Below, in pieces: positions 1 through 8,904 of a stretch of 64,000 nt of DNA. The DNA lies in NCBI RefSeq assembly GCF_016625195.1, contig NZ_JACVUP010000020.1, positions 39,887 to 103,886 of the forward strand. The letters run 5' to 3'. Position numbers and translations under genes: made by a program. The stretch's first letter is position 1. Each line of letters begins with the position of its first letter. Under the pieces are notes generated by a model. The model worked only from the letters and a program-made list of their open reading frames with translations. It searched no databases and was not told where the DNA came from. The DNA is from Erwinia sp. S63 (GTDB lineage Bacteria > Pseudomonadota > Gammaproteobacteria > Enterobacterales > Enterobacteriaceae).

Positions 1-1
1 T

Positions 2-94
2 GCGGCTAACTCAATGCCGTCGTACGCAGAAGCGCTGGCGCGTATGCAGGCCCATCCGGAGTGTGTGCCGGAGCCATTGGAAGTGATGGCCTGA
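2..94 (+). CDS. 3' end of an unidentified gene (cut by the window edge)
   Basis: Thirty codons are open from the left edge and end at a TGA at 92-94. The visible tail reads ...YAEALARMQAHPECVPEPLEVMA. It faintly resembles the last helix of glutathione S-transferase-type proteins (Ala-Leu-x-x-Met-x-Ala-His-Pro), but this is too short to assign a family. It converges on nudK with a GC-rich hairpin between them, which fits a true gene end. No function is claimed. Confidence 0.5.
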   Translation, partial: AANSMPSYAEALARMQAHPECVPEPLEVMA

Positions 95-102
95 ATAACT
101 GC

Positions 103-123
103 GGGCGGCCATGAAAGCCGCCC
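103..123. terminator. hairpin between convergent genes
   Basis: GGGCGGC-N7-GCCGCCC forms a 7-bp all-GC stem in the gap between the partial left gene and nudK. There is no strong T-run on either side, so termination is inferred from position and stem strength only. Confidence 0.45.
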
Positions 124-138
124 TTAGTGATGCACCGG

Positions 139-717
139 TTAGGCTTTTAACCAACCCGCAATTTGCGCGTGTTGCAGCAGCATAATCGCTTTACCATCGA
201 GGATGCGCCCGTCTTTCACCATCGCCAGCGCTTCCGGGAAAGGCAACTCCAGCACGGTAATCTCTTCATCTTCCACGCCACCACCGGCGTTGGCGCGCAT
301 CGATTCGCTATACTCTGCCGCGAAGAAATGGACGATCTCGGTCACGCCGCCCGGCGACATGTAAGCTTCAAACAGCTTCTCTACTTTGCCGACTTCATAG
401 CCGGTCTCTTCGATGGCTTCTTTGCGGATGCAATCTTCTGGCGAATCGTTATCCAGCAGCCCAGCGCAGCTCTCAATCAATTCGCCGCTGGCATTGCCGT
501 TAACGTAAGTCGCAATGCGGAACTGACGAATCAGCAGCACGGTGTTCTTGTCGCGGTTATAAAGCAGGATGGTGGCGCCATTGCCGCGATCATAGACTTC
601 GCGTTTGTGGCGCACGACTTCGCCGTTGCTACGGGTCAGTTCGTAGGTGAAGTTACGCAGGATAAAGTAATTATCTGACAGTAACTTATCTTTGATGATG
701 TTGATCTTTAACGACAT
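139..717 (-). CDS. nudK: NudK, GDP-mannose / sugar-nucleotide pyrophosphatase
   Basis: A 192-residue Nudix hydrolase, the usual length for NudK (E. coli 191). It hydrolyses GDP-mannose to mannose-1-phosphate and GMP in the cytoplasm. The N-terminus (MSLKINIIKDKLLSDNYFIL) and core match the family. The Nudix helix lies at about residues 85-108 (GLLDND...RKEAIEETGYEV). The loop before the RKEAIEE segment is one residue shorter than the general GX5EX7REUXEEXGU pattern, as I remember it is in E. coli NudK too. It stands alone on the minus strand. In E. coli nudK also sits close to narQ, which supports orthology. Confidence 0.95.
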   Translation of the reverse strand: MSLKINIIKDKLLSDNYFILRNFTYELTRSNGEVVRHKREVYDRGNGATILLYNRDKNTVLLIRQFRIATYVNGNASGELIESCAGLLDNDSPEDCIRKEAIEETGYEVGKVEKLFEAYMSPGGVTEIVHFFAAEYSESMRANAGGGVEDEEITVLELPFPEALAMVKDGRILDGKAIMLLQHAQIAGWLKA

Positions 718-823
718 GGCCGCTCCACCGCGTAAATGAGGGAGCCTGAGATAATAGGCGCTAGCGGCGGGGAAAACTATCTGAATTCGTGCGGTCTATG
801 CGCATTGAAGGGCGAGAACGGTC

Positions 824-885
824 GCGCAATGAATTGCGCCGCTACGGCAAGGTGCAGTGAGTGGTAGCGGCGCGATTTATCGCGC
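824..885. repeat. dispersed palindromic repeat pair (GTAGCGG element), copy 1
   Basis: Two 22-bp units face each other. The left unit ends ...GCGCCGCTAC (824-845) and the right begins GTAGCGGCGC... (864-885), with 18 bp between. Each unit has its own dyad of the form GCGCRAT-NN-ATYGCGC. Related copies lie at 15831-15902 and 40986-41054, all in intergenic DNA, so this is a REP-like family. Here it sits downstream of napC. Confidence 0.75.
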
Positions 886-906
886 GAATTGATGACAATG
901 CGAAAA

Positions 907-1491
907 TCAAAAACCGTTCTTCTGCTCGCTCATATCCGGCAGATGGTGCGCAATACCCTTGTGGCAATCAATACAGGTTTGCCCATCCTCTACCGCTTTG
1001 CTGTGCATCTTCGCCGCTACGGTTTTCTGCGCGGTGAAATCCATGTACTCGAAGTTGTGGCAGTTTCGGCACTCCTGCGAGTTATTATTTTTCATCCTGC
1101 GCCACTCATTCTGTGCCAGCTCAATGCGCGTCTCTTCAAACTTCTGCGGTGTGTCGATCAGGCCGAAGATCTTGGCGTACACCTCTTTGCTGGCTTGCAA
1201 TTTGCGCAGCATTTTCGGACCCCATTCGTGCGGCACATGGCAATCCGGACAAGTGGCACGCACGCCGCTGCGGTTGTTGTAGTGCACCGTCTGCATGTAC
1301 TCCTGATACACGTTGTTGCGCATCTCATGGCAGCCAATGCAGAACTGCTCGCGGTTGGTCATCTCCATCGCGGTATTAAAACCGCCCCAGAAAATAATCC
1401 CACCGGCAAAGCCCAGAATCAGCAGCGTGCCGAGCGCTAAGCGACTCGGACGTCGCCACCAGCGCCAGATGCGTAATAATCTCTGTTTCAT
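907..1491 (-). CDS. napC: NapC, membrane tetraheme cytochrome c quinol dehydrogenase
   Basis: NapC takes electrons from membrane quinols and passes them to NapAB in the periplasm. Counted from the longer GTG start at 1503, the protein has four CxxCH heme sites at residues 55-59, 85-89, 145-149 and 177-181 (CIGCH, CPDCH, CRNCH, CIDCH), after a single N-terminal membrane anchor at about 22-42. This is the NapC/NirT pattern. I chose the ATG at 1491 because GAGGA lies 6-9 bases upstream; the GTG at 1503 overlaps the napB stop and has a weaker ribosome site. Using the ATG shortens the protein by four residues (194 aa; E. coli 200). It is last in napDABC. With NapG, NapH and NapF absent from the operon, NapC is the only visible quinol entry point. 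Confidence 0.95.
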   Translation of the reverse strand: MKQRLLRIWRWWRRPSRLALGTLLILGFAGGIIFWGGFNTAMEMTNREQFCIGCHEMRNNVYQEYMQTVHYNNRSGVRATCPDCHVPHEWGPKMLRKLQASKEVYAKIFGLIDTPQKFEETRIELAQNEWRRMKNNNSQECRNCHNFEYMDFTAQKTVAAKMHSKAVEDGQTCIDCHKGIAHHLPDMSEQKNGF

Positions 1492-1499
1492 TGATATCC

Positions 1500-1931
1500 T
1501 CACTGCCCAAAGCCGTTGGCCGGTTTAAAGGTGTTCTCCACCACCGGTTTGGCATCGGTCTGCGGGACGTGGCACTGCAAACAGAAGTAGCGGCGCGGCG
1601 AAACCGTGCTGCTCACCAGACCATCGCGATCGGTAAAGTGTGTTGGGCTCACACGGGGTGCCCCAGTCGTCAGATAGCTCTGCGTGCCGTGGCACTGCAG
1701 GCAGCGGTTGACGTTTTTCGTGACCTGATAGCCATCGACGCTGTGCGGGATCACCGGCGGCTGATTAACATAGTTCAGCGGCTTACGGCTCTGCTCTTTT
1801 GGCTGATGGATGGTGCCCTGCTGCGTGGCGGTCACTTCCGGAGACTGATGAAGATCGACGCTGTTCGCGGCCCAGACACCGCCGCCCAGCATCAGGGCGG
1901 CAACGGTGATAAGAGTGAATAACGGTTTCAT
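1500..1931 (-). CDS. napB: NapB, periplasmic diheme cytochrome c subunit of nitrate reductase
   Basis: A 143-residue small electron-transfer subunit that docks on NapA and relays electrons from NapC. It starts with a Sec signal peptide (hydrophobic stretch 5-20, likely cleavage after AWA at about residue 21). Two CLQCH heme-binding motifs occur at residues 77-81 and 117-121. The NapB-specific segment with conserved prolines (NQPPVIPHS) lies at 56-64. The start ATG follows an AGGA site. It lies 11 bp after napA and its stop abuts napC. Confidence 0.96.
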   Translation of the reverse strand: MKPLFTLITVAALMLGGGVWAANSVDLHQSPEVTATQQGTIHQPKEQSRKPLNYVNQPPVIPHSVDGYQVTKNVNRCLQCHGTQSYLTTGAPRVSPTHFTDRDGLVSSTVSPRRYFCLQCHVPQTDAKPVVENTFKPANGFGQ

Positions 1932-1942
1932 TGCATCCTGCC

Positions 1943-4429
1943 TTAGATTTTAACCAGCTTAACGGCGCATTTTTTGTAATCGGTCTGCTTCGATAGCGGA
2001 TCGGTGGCATCCAGTGTGACGTTATTGGCCAACACGCCGGCATCGAAGAACGGCATAAACACCAGCCCTTTTGGCGGTTGATTACGCCCGCGTGTTTCAA
2101 CGGTCGCCACGGTTTCACCCCGGCGTGACACCACGCGCACCTTCTCGCCACGGCGGAAACCGCGATCTTTGGCATCCAGCGGATGGATGTAGAGCAATGC
2201 CTGAGGCACCGCGCGATGCAGTTCCGGCACGCGTCGCGTCATGGTGCCGGTGTGCCAGTGTTCCAGCACGCGGCCGGTGCAGAACCACAGATCGTACTCG
2301 GCGTCCGGTGCTTCAGCGGGTGGCTCATACGGCAGGGCAAAAATGGTGGCTTTGCCATCTGGCTTGCCATAGAAACGCACGCCCTCGCCCGCTTTAACGT
2401 AGCTGTCAAAGCCCTCGCGATAGCGCCAGCGTGTCTCTTTGCCATTCACCACCGGCCAACGCAATCCGCGTGCCTCATGGTAGGCATCAAATGGCGCCAG
2501 ATCGTGACCGTGGCCGCGACCAAAGCTGGCGTACTCTTCAAACAGCCCTTTCTGGATGTAGAAACCGAAGTCGCGCGCCTCGTCGTTCAGTCGATCGTCC
2601 GCCACTTCACTCAGCGGGAACTGATTGACCTGCCCATTGGCGTACAGCACGTCGTACAGGGTTTTATCGCGCAGCGCCGGCTGTTGGGCGATCAACGCTT
2701 CCGGCCACACTTCCGTTACGCGGAAACGCTTGGCGAAATTCACCATCTGCCACAGATCTGATTTTGCTTCGCCCGGCGCTTTTACCTGCTGATGCCAGAA
2801 CTGGGTGCGACGCTCGGCATTGCCATAAGCGCCCTCTTTCTCCACCCACATCGCGGTCGGGAGAATCAAATCCGCGCACAAGGCACTGACAGTCGGATAG
2901 GGATCAGACACCGCGATAAAGTTGCGCGCATCGCGCCAGCCTGGCATGCGCTCCTGCGTCAGGTTCGGACCCGCCTGCATGTTGTTGTTGCACATCACCC
3001 AGTACGCATTGATCTTGCCGTCTTTCAGCGCGCGATCCTGCGCTACCGCATGCAGGCCGATTTTGGCGGGAATGGTGCCCTGCGGTAGTTTCCACAGTTT
3101 CTCAGCTGTCGCACGGTGCTTATCGTTATTCACCACCATGTCTGCGGGCAGGCGATGCGAGAAGGTGCCGACTTCACGTGCGGTTCCGCAGGCAGAAGGC
3201 TGGCCGGTGAGCGAGAAGGGACCGGTGCCAGGGCGCGAGATTTTGCCAGTCAGCAGATGGATGTTGTAGCACAGGTTATTGGCCCACACGCCGCGCGTAT
3301 GCTGGTTAAAGCCCATGGTCCAGTAGGAGACCACGTTAACATTCGGGTCGGCATACAATTCGGCCAGCGCAATCAGTTGGTCCTGCTCGACGCCGCTCAT
3401 CTCACTGGCTTTTTCCACCGTGTACTCGGCAACGAATTTGGCGTACTCGTCGAAACTGATCGGTGTCGATTCGCCGCTATCCGGGTTTTTCGCTGAAGCC
3501 TGACGCGGATCGCTTGGGCGCAATCCATAGCCGATATCCGTGACGCCTTTACGCAGCGTCACGTGATTCTGCAGGAAGGTTTTATCGACTTTGTTGTTCT
3601 GAATAATGTAGTTGGCGATAAAGTTGAGAATCGCCAGGTCGCTCTGCGGCGTAAACACCATGCCGTTATCGGCCAGTTCAAAACTGCGATGGCGATAGGT
3701 TGAGAGCACCGCGACTTTGACATTGTCATCGCTCAGGCGACGGGCAGTCAAACGTGACCAGAGAATCGGATGCATCTCGGCCATGTTCGAACCCCACAGC
3801 ACAAAGGCATCGGCCACTTCGATGTCATCGTAGCAGCCCATCGGCTCATCCATGCCGAAAGTGCGCATAAAGCCCACCACCGCCGACGCCATGCAGTGAC
3901 GCGCATTAGGATCGAGATTATTAGTGCGGAAGCCGGCTTTCATCAATTTAGAGGCGGCATACCCTTCCCATACGGTCCATTGACCGGAGCCGAACATGCC
4001 AATGGAGTCAGGGCCGTTGGCTTTTAGCGCCGCTTTAAACTTCTGCTCCATGATGTCGAAGGCCTGATCCCAGCTCACCGGGGTGAACTCACCTTCTTTG
4101 TCGTAATGACCGTCAGTCATGCGCAGCAACGGCTGCGTCAGGCGGTCTTTTCCGTACATGATCTTCGGCAGAAAATAGCCTTTGATGCAGTTCAGTCCCC
4201 GGTTCACTTCCGCCTGCGGATCGCCCTGCGAGGCCACCACGCGTCCCTCTTGCGTGCCCACCAGCACACCACAACCGGTGCCACAGAAACGGCACGGTGC
4301 CTTTTCCCAACGAATCGGTGCACCCAGCGCAGTGACGGCTTTGGTGACGCTGGGAATAGTGAGTCCGGCGGCGATTGCCGCCGCTGCGGCCGCATTGGCC
4401 TTCATAAATTCTCGACGACTGACTTTCAT
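1943..4429 (-). CDS. napA: NapA, periplasmic nitrate reductase catalytic subunit
   Basis: An 828-residue Mo-bis-MGD enzyme that reduces nitrate to nitrite in the periplasm (E. coli 828). The N-terminus is a twin-arginine signal (SRREFMK at residues 4-10, then an alanine-rich hydrophobic run). A [4Fe-4S] site is formed by Cys46, Cys49, Cys53 and Cys81. The molybdenum-ligating cysteine is Cys179 in NARHCMAS. The molydopterin-binding domains follow to the C-terminus. The ATG is preceded by AAGGA and overlaps the napD stop by four bases (ATGA), so translation is probably coupled to the gene of its own Tat chaperone. Confidence 0.98.
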   Translation of the reverse strand: MKVSRREFMKANAAAAAAIAAGLTIPSVTKAVTALGAPIRWEKAPCRFCGTGCGVLVGTQEGRVVASQGDPQAEVNRGLNCIKGYFLPKIMYGKDRLTQPLLRMTDGHYDKEGEFTPVSWDQAFDIMEQKFKAALKANGPDSIGMFGSGQWTVWEGYAASKLMKAGFRTNNLDPNARHCMASAVVGFMRTFGMDEPMGCYDDIEVADAFVLWGSNMAEMHPILWSRLTARRLSDDNVKVAVLSTYRHRSFELADNGMVFTPQSDLAILNFIANYIIQNNKVDKTFLQNHVTLRKGVTDIGYGLRPSDPRQASAKNPDSGESTPISFDEYAKFVAEYTVEKASEMSGVEQDQLIALAELYADPNVNVVSYWTMGFNQHTRGVWANNLCYNIHLLTGKISRPGTGPFSLTGQPSACGTAREVGTFSHRLPADMVVNNDKHRATAEKLWKLPQGTIPAKIGLHAVAQDRALKDGKINAYWVMCNNNMQAGPNLTQERMPGWRDARNFIAVSDPYPTVSALCADLILPTAMWVEKEGAYGNAERRTQFWHQQVKAPGEAKSDLWQMVNFAKRFRVTEVWPEALIAQQPALRDKTLYDVLYANGQVNQFPLSEVADDRLNDEARDFGFYIQKGLFEEYASFGRGHGHDLAPFDAYHEARGLRWPVVNGKETRWRYREGFDSYVKAGEGVRFYGKPDGKATIFALPYEPPAEAPDAEYDLWFCTGRVLEHWHTGTMTRRVPELHRAVPQALLYIHPLDAKDRGFRRGEKVRVVSRRGETVATVETRGRNQPPKGLVFMPFFDAGVLANNVTLDATDPLSKQTDYKKCAVKLVKI

Positions 4430-4716
4430 GATGCTTCCTTGTGACGATGTTCCGTTTCGTCCTGCTGGTGATACACCAGAGAAACGGCCAATACATGCGG
4501 GATATGGCGGGTGGCTTCGATGTTGTCCAGCAAGGCACGGCTATCTGCGGCACCTAAGGTCACGGCCAGCTTGCCGCGAGCGCTGTCTTCGGCAGCGATA
4601 TCGCAGTCAGAAAGCGCCAGCAACGCCTGCTTTACCGCCGGGAGGGCGTGAGGTCGCGCCTGGATCACCAGACCGCACACGTGCCAACTGCTTTCAGGGA
4701 GAATGGAGTGCGTCAT
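4426..4716 (-). CDS. napD: NapD, chaperone for the NapA Tat signal
   Basis: A 96-residue cytoplasmic protein of the NapD family. It binds the NapA twin-arginine peptide and holds back export until cofactor is loaded. The family features WHVCGLVIQARP (11-22), a central VTLGA strand and a VSLVYHQQDE end (79-88) are all visible. It is the first gene of napDABC. The start ATG follows GAGGTGA. NapF, which precedes napD in E. coli, is absent; the next gene upstream is ansP, behind a terminator. Confidence 0.93.
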   Translation of the reverse strand: MTHSILPESSWHVCGLVIQARPHALPAVKQALLALSDCDIAAEDSARGKLAVTLGAADSRALLDNIEATRHIPHVLAVSLVYHQQDETEHRHKEAS

Positions 4717-4755
4717 GCGCTCACCTCGTTTAGCCAGCTTGAGATGAGGCGTAAA

Positions 4756-4820
4756 ATAACCTGAGGTTATGCAGGGCTATATCACCCGAAAGGTGTATAT
4801 CCCGATGTGGGATCAAGGGA
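4756..4820 (-). promoter_or_regulatory. candidate napD promoter and operator region
   Basis: A perfect 15-bp palindrome ATAACCTGAGGTTAT lies at 4756-4770, 40 bp before the napD start. A TATAGC element reads leftward at 4776-4781, and CACC-N5-GGTG dyad arms lie at 4783-4795. A TTGAT half-site reads leftward at 4812-4816, about 32 bp upstream of the TATAGC. That spacing resembles a class II FNR arrangement, but the second FNR half-site is one base out of register. NarP or FNR control is expected for nap genes; the exact sites are an inference. Confidence 0.35.
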
Positions 4821-4837
4821 AGGACAATTGAAATGAA

Positions 4838-4861
4838 AACGGGGGCCAAAAGGCCCCCGTT
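4838..4861 (-). terminator. rho-independent terminator of ansP
   Basis: On the minus strand AACGGGGGCC-TTTT-GGCCCCCGTT makes a 10-bp stem with a 4-base loop, followed by TTC. It lies 18 bp after the ansP stop and separates ansP from the nap operon. Confidence 0.85.
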
Positions 4862-4878
4862 GATGAGAATCGCTGCGA

Positions 4879-6381
4879 TTAACGCGAGCTATCTTCCGCT
4901 AGCTTAGCTGACGCATCATCTTTGTCGTCATGATGATGGTCGTGCTCTTTCATGGCTTCCGCATGTACGCGTTTGCGCACACCGAACCAGCCCAGCACCA
5001 GTACCACGGCAATCAGCGGGATTGACGCAATGGTGTAAGTACCGTTTGGATAGTCAAACGCCATCAGCACCAACACGCTCACCAGGAACAGCAGCGTCAG
5101 CCACGAGGTGAACGGTGCCCACGGCAGCTTGAAGCTGACATCTTCCGCTTTACCTTCTTTAATCGCTTTGCGCAGACGCATCTGGCACACCACGATAAAG
5201 CCCCAGGAAGAGATGATGCCCAGTGAAGCGACGTTCAGTACGATCTCAAACACCTGCGATGGCACATAGTAGTTGAGCACCACACCAATCACGTAGACCG
5301 CGATGGTGACGAGGATACCGGCGAACGGCACCTGCTGTTTGCTCATCTTCGACATGAATTGTGGCGCAGAACCGCCCATCGACATGGAGCGCAGAATACG
5401 ACCGGTGGAGTACAAGCCTGAGTTCAGGCTCGACAGCGCCGCGCTCAGCACCACGATGTTCATCACGCTACCAATGTAGGGCACGCCCAATTTGGAGAAG
5501 AAGGTGACAAACGGACTTTGACCCGCCTGATAGGCATTCCACGGCAGCAGCAGCACCAGCAGCACCACCGAACCGACGTAGAACAGGCCAATACGCCAGA
5601 TCACGCTGTTGATGGCTTTTGGCAGCATGGTTTTCGGGTCTTTACACTCCCCGGCCGCCGTGCCCACCAACTCAATCGAGGCGAAGGCAAACACCACGCC
5701 TTGCACTAACACCAGCGCCGGCAGCAAGCCGTGCGGGAAGAAACCGCCGTTGTCAGTGATCAGGTGGAAGCCAGTGGTGTTGCCATCCAGCGGTTTACCG
5801 CTGCCGAGGAACACCACACCGACGATCAGGAACACCACGATCGCCAGCACTTTCACCAAGGCGAACCAGAACTCCATTTCGGCGAACCACTTCACGCCGA
5901 TCATGTTCATGGTGCCGACAATCGCCAGTGCGCCGAGAGCAAACACCCACTGCGGCACATCACCAAACGCGCCCCAGTAGTGCATATACAACGCAACTGC
6001 GGTGATATCCACGATACCGGTCATCGCCCAGTTAACGAAGTACATCCAGCCCGCCACGTATGACGCTTTTTCCCCGAGGAATTCACGTGCATAAGAAACA
6101 AAGCTGCCGCTTGATGGGCGGTGTAATACCAGTTCGCCCAACGCACGGAGGATAAAGAAGGAGAAGATACCGCACACCAGATAAACCAGTGCCAGAGCAG
6201 GACCGGCCATCTGCAAGCGCGCGCCTGCGCCAAGGAACAGGCCGGTACCGATGGCACCGCCAATGGCGATCATTTGTACCTGACGGTTACCCATTGCTTT
6301 GTGGTAACCGCTGTCGTGGGAATTGAGCCAGCGTCTTTTCGCAGCGCGTTGTTCGGCTGCGGTTTTTTTAGTTGAATTCAT
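4879..6381 (-). CDS. ansP: AnsP, L-asparagine permease (amino acid/H+ symporter, APC family)
   Basis: A 500-residue inner-membrane importer with about twelve hydrophobic segments. The N-terminal signature GNRQVQMIAIGGAIGTGLFLG and the run GELVLHRPSSGSFVSYAREFLG are nearly identical to E. coli AnsP as I recall it. I moved the start inward to the ATG at 6379-6381, which has AGGAAAG five to eight bases upstream and gives 500 residues (E. coli 499). The longer frame adds nine unsupported codons. The C-terminus carries a His/Asp-rich tail (EHDHHHDDKDD) that differs from E. coli; its role is unknown. The gene is monocistronic, with its own terminator. Confidence 0.93.
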   Translation of the reverse strand: MNSTKKTAAEQRAAKRRWLNSHDSGYHKAMGNRQVQMIAIGGAIGTGLFLGAGARLQMAGPALALVYLVCGIFSFFILRALGELVLHRPSSGSFVSYAREFLGEKASYVAGWMYFVNWAMTGIVDITAVALYMHYWGAFGDVPQWVFALGALAIVGTMNMIGVKWFAEMEFWFALVKVLAIVVFLIVGVVFLGSGKPLDGNTTGFHLITDNGGFFPHGLLPALVLVQGVVFAFASIELVGTAAGECKDPKTMLPKAINSVIWRIGLFYVGSVVLLVLLLPWNAYQAGQSPFVTFFSKLGVPYIGSVMNIVVLSAALSSLNSGLYSTGRILRSMSMGGSAPQFMSKMSKQQVPFAGILVTIAVYVIGVVLNYYVPSQVFEIVLNVASLGIISSWGFIVVCQMRLRKAIKEGKAEDVSFKLPWAPFTSWLTLLFLVSVLVLMAFDYPNGTYTIASIPLIAVVLVLGWFGVRKRVHAEAMKEHDHHHDDKDDASAKLAEDSSR

Positions 6382-6596
6382 AGCTTTCCTGTTTGTCCTG
6401 ACCATCAATCATCGCCTGACCAATCGTTTGCGTGCGGCGGTGCGAAATGGGGTAAAACCCGCTACCGATACGGCGGAACGATGTCGCGCGGTGAGCCGGG
6501 AATTTACGGCGATGAATCCTACCCGTTCTGCATGAACGAAGCAAAAAATACCGTTTGGTTGCACGAGTTGATTTGTAAGAATCGGTCGCGGTGCAC

Positions 6597-6622
6597 AAAA
6601 AAACCGGCCAGTGAATGGCCGG
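6597..6622 (-). terminator. rho-independent terminator of the DUF1471 gene
   Basis: Read leftward, CCGGCCA-N5-TGGCCGG is followed by seven T residues. It lies 38 bp after the stop of the gene at 6660-6932. Confidence 0.88.
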
Positions 6623-6659
6623 TAAAGGGGTGGCTACAGGGAAATACTACGGGAGGGGA

Positions 6660-6932
6660 TTAACGGTAAATCTCTGCGGTGCCGCTCCACAGGCTGGAGT
6701 CGCCTGGGTTTTGCACGCCTATTACGCGGTAATGGCTGGCGCCCATATCTTCCGCTTTCTGCGACAGCTGACGGGTTGCATCATCGATGGAACCGCGAAC
6801 GCCGCTGATAGAAACGGTGCCGCTGCTTTGCAGGTTTTCCGCCTGCTCAGCACTTAAAGGTTGCGCGGCGAAGGCCGTGAAACTTGCGGTGGCAAGCAGT
6901 GCAGCAGTCAGAATGGCAATCGGTGTCTTCAT
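6660..6932 (-). CDS. small periplasmic DUF1471 (YdgH/BhsA/McbA-type) protein
   Basis: A 90-residue protein with a Sec signal peptide (MKTPIAILTAALLATASFTAFA, cleavage near residue 22) and one DUF1471 domain ending ...ASHYRVIGVQNPGDSSLWSGTAEIYR. The final G-T-A-E-I-Y strand is typical of the family. Members are small stress-linked periplasmic or surface proteins, and several affect biofilm formation or stress resistance. The ATG at 6932 has AGGAG six bases upstream; the longer frame adds 41 residues with no ribosome site. Which paralogue it corresponds to cannot be told by eye. Confidence 0.85.
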   Translation of the reverse strand: MKTPIAILTAALLATASFTAFAAQPLSAEQAENLQSSGTVSISGVRGSIDDATRQLSQKAEDMGASHYRVIGVQNPGDSSLWSGTAEIYR

Positions 6933-7173
6933 CATTTGCTCCTGTTGTCGTCCGTTCATAAAAGTGATTACGCTGCAAATTATCAGCGAAGTAATGAAAA
7001 GCAGGCACAGCAGGCCGTAAATCCGTTCAATAATTCGCCAGCTAACGATATGCAATCCAGGGAAAGGTAAAGAGAAGTGGATTTCTCTGCTAAAAGTAAC
7101 CTGATGTGACGATTCTGGCTCGCTGTCTGTCTGACGCTGCCTTATAATCCCACGCTCTTATAAGGGTTTTATT

Positions 7174-8862
7174 GTGATAGTGAAACGTCCTGTTACCCGC
7201 ACCATGGCCCGTGCCTTGAGCGCGATTGTGTTGTTATCGCTGCTCACCACCGGCCTGGCGCTGTTAACGCTCTCCAGCAGTTTGCGTGATGCCGAAGCGG
7301 TGAATGTCGCCGGTTCACTGCGCATGCAAATGTACCGCCTTGCCTGGGATACCACGCGCGATCCGCAGCAGTTAGCACAACACATCCAAATCTATCAGCA
7401 AACCCTCAGCTCACCGGCTCTTCAGCATCTGGAACGCCCGTGGGTGCCGAAGGACGTCGCCAGCCGCTATCGCTATCTGCGCGATAGCTGGCCGCAGTTG
7501 CAGCAGACGCTGCAGCCTGAACGCGCGCAGATTTATCAGCAACGCGTTGCCGGTTACGTCAGTGAGATCGACCGTTTTGTGCTGGCACTGCAACATTACG
7601 CCGAATTGAAAATGCATCTGGTGGCGGCCAGCAGCCTGTTTGGCTTTCTGGCGATTGTGGCACTGGCGCTGTGGACCATCCGTTTTATTCGTCGCAACGT
7701 GGTGCGCCCGCTGGATTCACTGGTCACGGCTAGCCAATACGTTGAGCAGGCGAATTTCAGCTTTCCGCCGTTATCGGTTTCCCAGCCCACCGAATTGGGC
7801 GTGCTGGCACAAGCTTTTACTCACATGGCCGAGCGTCTGCACTCGCACTATCGCCTGCTTGAGTTGGCGGTACGCAATAAAACGGAAGATCTGACGCAAG
7901 CCAACCGCACATTGAAATTACTCTATGAATGCTCACAGGTCCTCACCAGCAGCCCACTGAACCCAGAGTTGTTCCAGGGATTGCTGCGACTGGTGCAACG
8001 TCGTGAAGCGTTGACCGTATTGAGCATCACCAGCGACGGCATTGATTTTCAGGCGGGCGTGGCGGAAGACGATCTCGCATGGCAACGTTTGCCGCTGCAG
8101 CAGGAAGATCAGTTACTCGGCGAACTGTGCTGGCAAACGCGACGAGCGCCACCTGCTGATGAACTGATGCAAAGCCTGGCCAACATGCTGGCACGCTCGC
8201 TGTGGATCTGGCAGACGCAAAAACAGTACCAGCAGATGCTATTAATAGAAGAGCGATCGACCATCGCCCGTGAACTGCATGATTCGCTGGCGCAGTCGCT
8301 CTCTTTTCTGCGCATCCAGCTCACGCTGCTGCGCCGCAATGTCGATAATACCCAGCCCCAGGCGCAGTCCATTATTGCCGAATTTGATCGCGCATTGGCC
8401 GAGGCCTACCAGCAGCTACGCGAATTGCTCACCACCTTCCGACTGACCATTGAACAGGCGGATTTAGTGCAGGCGATGCAGGCAATGATCGCTCCGCTGC
8501 AGGAACAATCGCAGGCCGCGATCACCTTCGATTATCAATCGGGCCTGCAAACACTGGATGCGCAACAGCAGGTGCATGTGCTACAGATTGCGCGCGAAGC
8601 GCTGCTGAACGCCATTCGCCACGCGCAGGCGCAGCAAATCCATATTTATTATCAGCGCGATGCCGATGCCTCCCACCTGCTGACCATTGAAGATGACGGT
8701 TGCGGTATCCGCAGCCTTGAAGAGCCACCGGGACATTACGGCCTGACGATTATGGCGGAGCGCGCTGCCCGGCTTTCCGGTAGCTTACAGGTGACGCCAC
8801 AGGCACAAGGCACCTGCGTCACGCTGCGTTTCCCGCCACGACCAGCGCACCGGCTGGTTTAA
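7174..8862 (+). CDS. narQ: NarQ, nitrate/nitrite sensor histidine kinase
   Basis: A 562-residue membrane sensor (E. coli NarQ 566). It begins with GTG, as I remember for E. coli narQ, and shares the first residues IVKRPV. Two membrane segments (about 12-34 and 147-168) flank the periplasmic sensor. The P-box that binds nitrate is at about 38-58 (LRDAEAVNVAGSLRMQMYRL). A HAMP domain (about 168-220) and a cysteine-containing central module follow. The HisKA_3 H-box is ARELHDSLAQ with phospho-acceptor His369, and the ATPase part ends with GHYGLTIMAERA. It is followed after 42 bp by narP, so sensor and regulator form one unit here, unlike the unlinked E. coli genes. Confidence 0.95.
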   Translation: MIVKRPVTRTMARALSAIVLLSLLTTGLALLTLSSSLRDAEAVNVAGSLRMQMYRLAWDTTRDPQQLAQHIQIYQQTLSSPALQHLERPWVPKDVASRYRYLRDSWPQLQQTLQPERAQIYQQRVAGYVSEIDRFVLALQHYAELKMHLVAASSLFGFLAIVALALWTIRFIRRNVVRPLDSLVTASQYVEQANFSFPPLSVSQPTELGVLAQAFTHMAERLHSHYRLLELAVRNKTEDLTQANRTLKLLYECSQVLTSSPLNPELFQGLLRLVQRREALTVLSITSDGIDFQAGVAEDDLAWQRLPLQQEDQLLGELCWQTRRAPPADELMQSLANMLARSLWIWQTQKQYQQMLLIEERSTIARELHDSLAQSLSFLRIQLTLLRRNVDNTQPQAQSIIAEFDRALAEAYQQLRELLTTFRLTIEQADLVQAMQAMIAPLQEQSQAAITFDYQSGLQTLDAQQQVHVLQIAREALLNAIRHAQAQQIHIYYQRDADASHLLTIEDDGCGIRSLEEPPGHYGLTIMAERAARLSGSLQVTPQAQGTCVTLRFPPRPAHRLV

Positions 8863-8904
8863 CGCGATACACTTACTGTTGAATGGATGTTGACTGGAGA
8901 ATTT

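Noticed and set aside
1503..1503. GTG start for napC
   Set aside because: The ATG twelve bases inside has the better-placed GAGGA site; the GTG overlaps the napB stop. It remains possible.
4804..4817. complete FNR box upstream of napD
   Set aside because: Only one TTGAT half-site is good; the second half is one base out of register.
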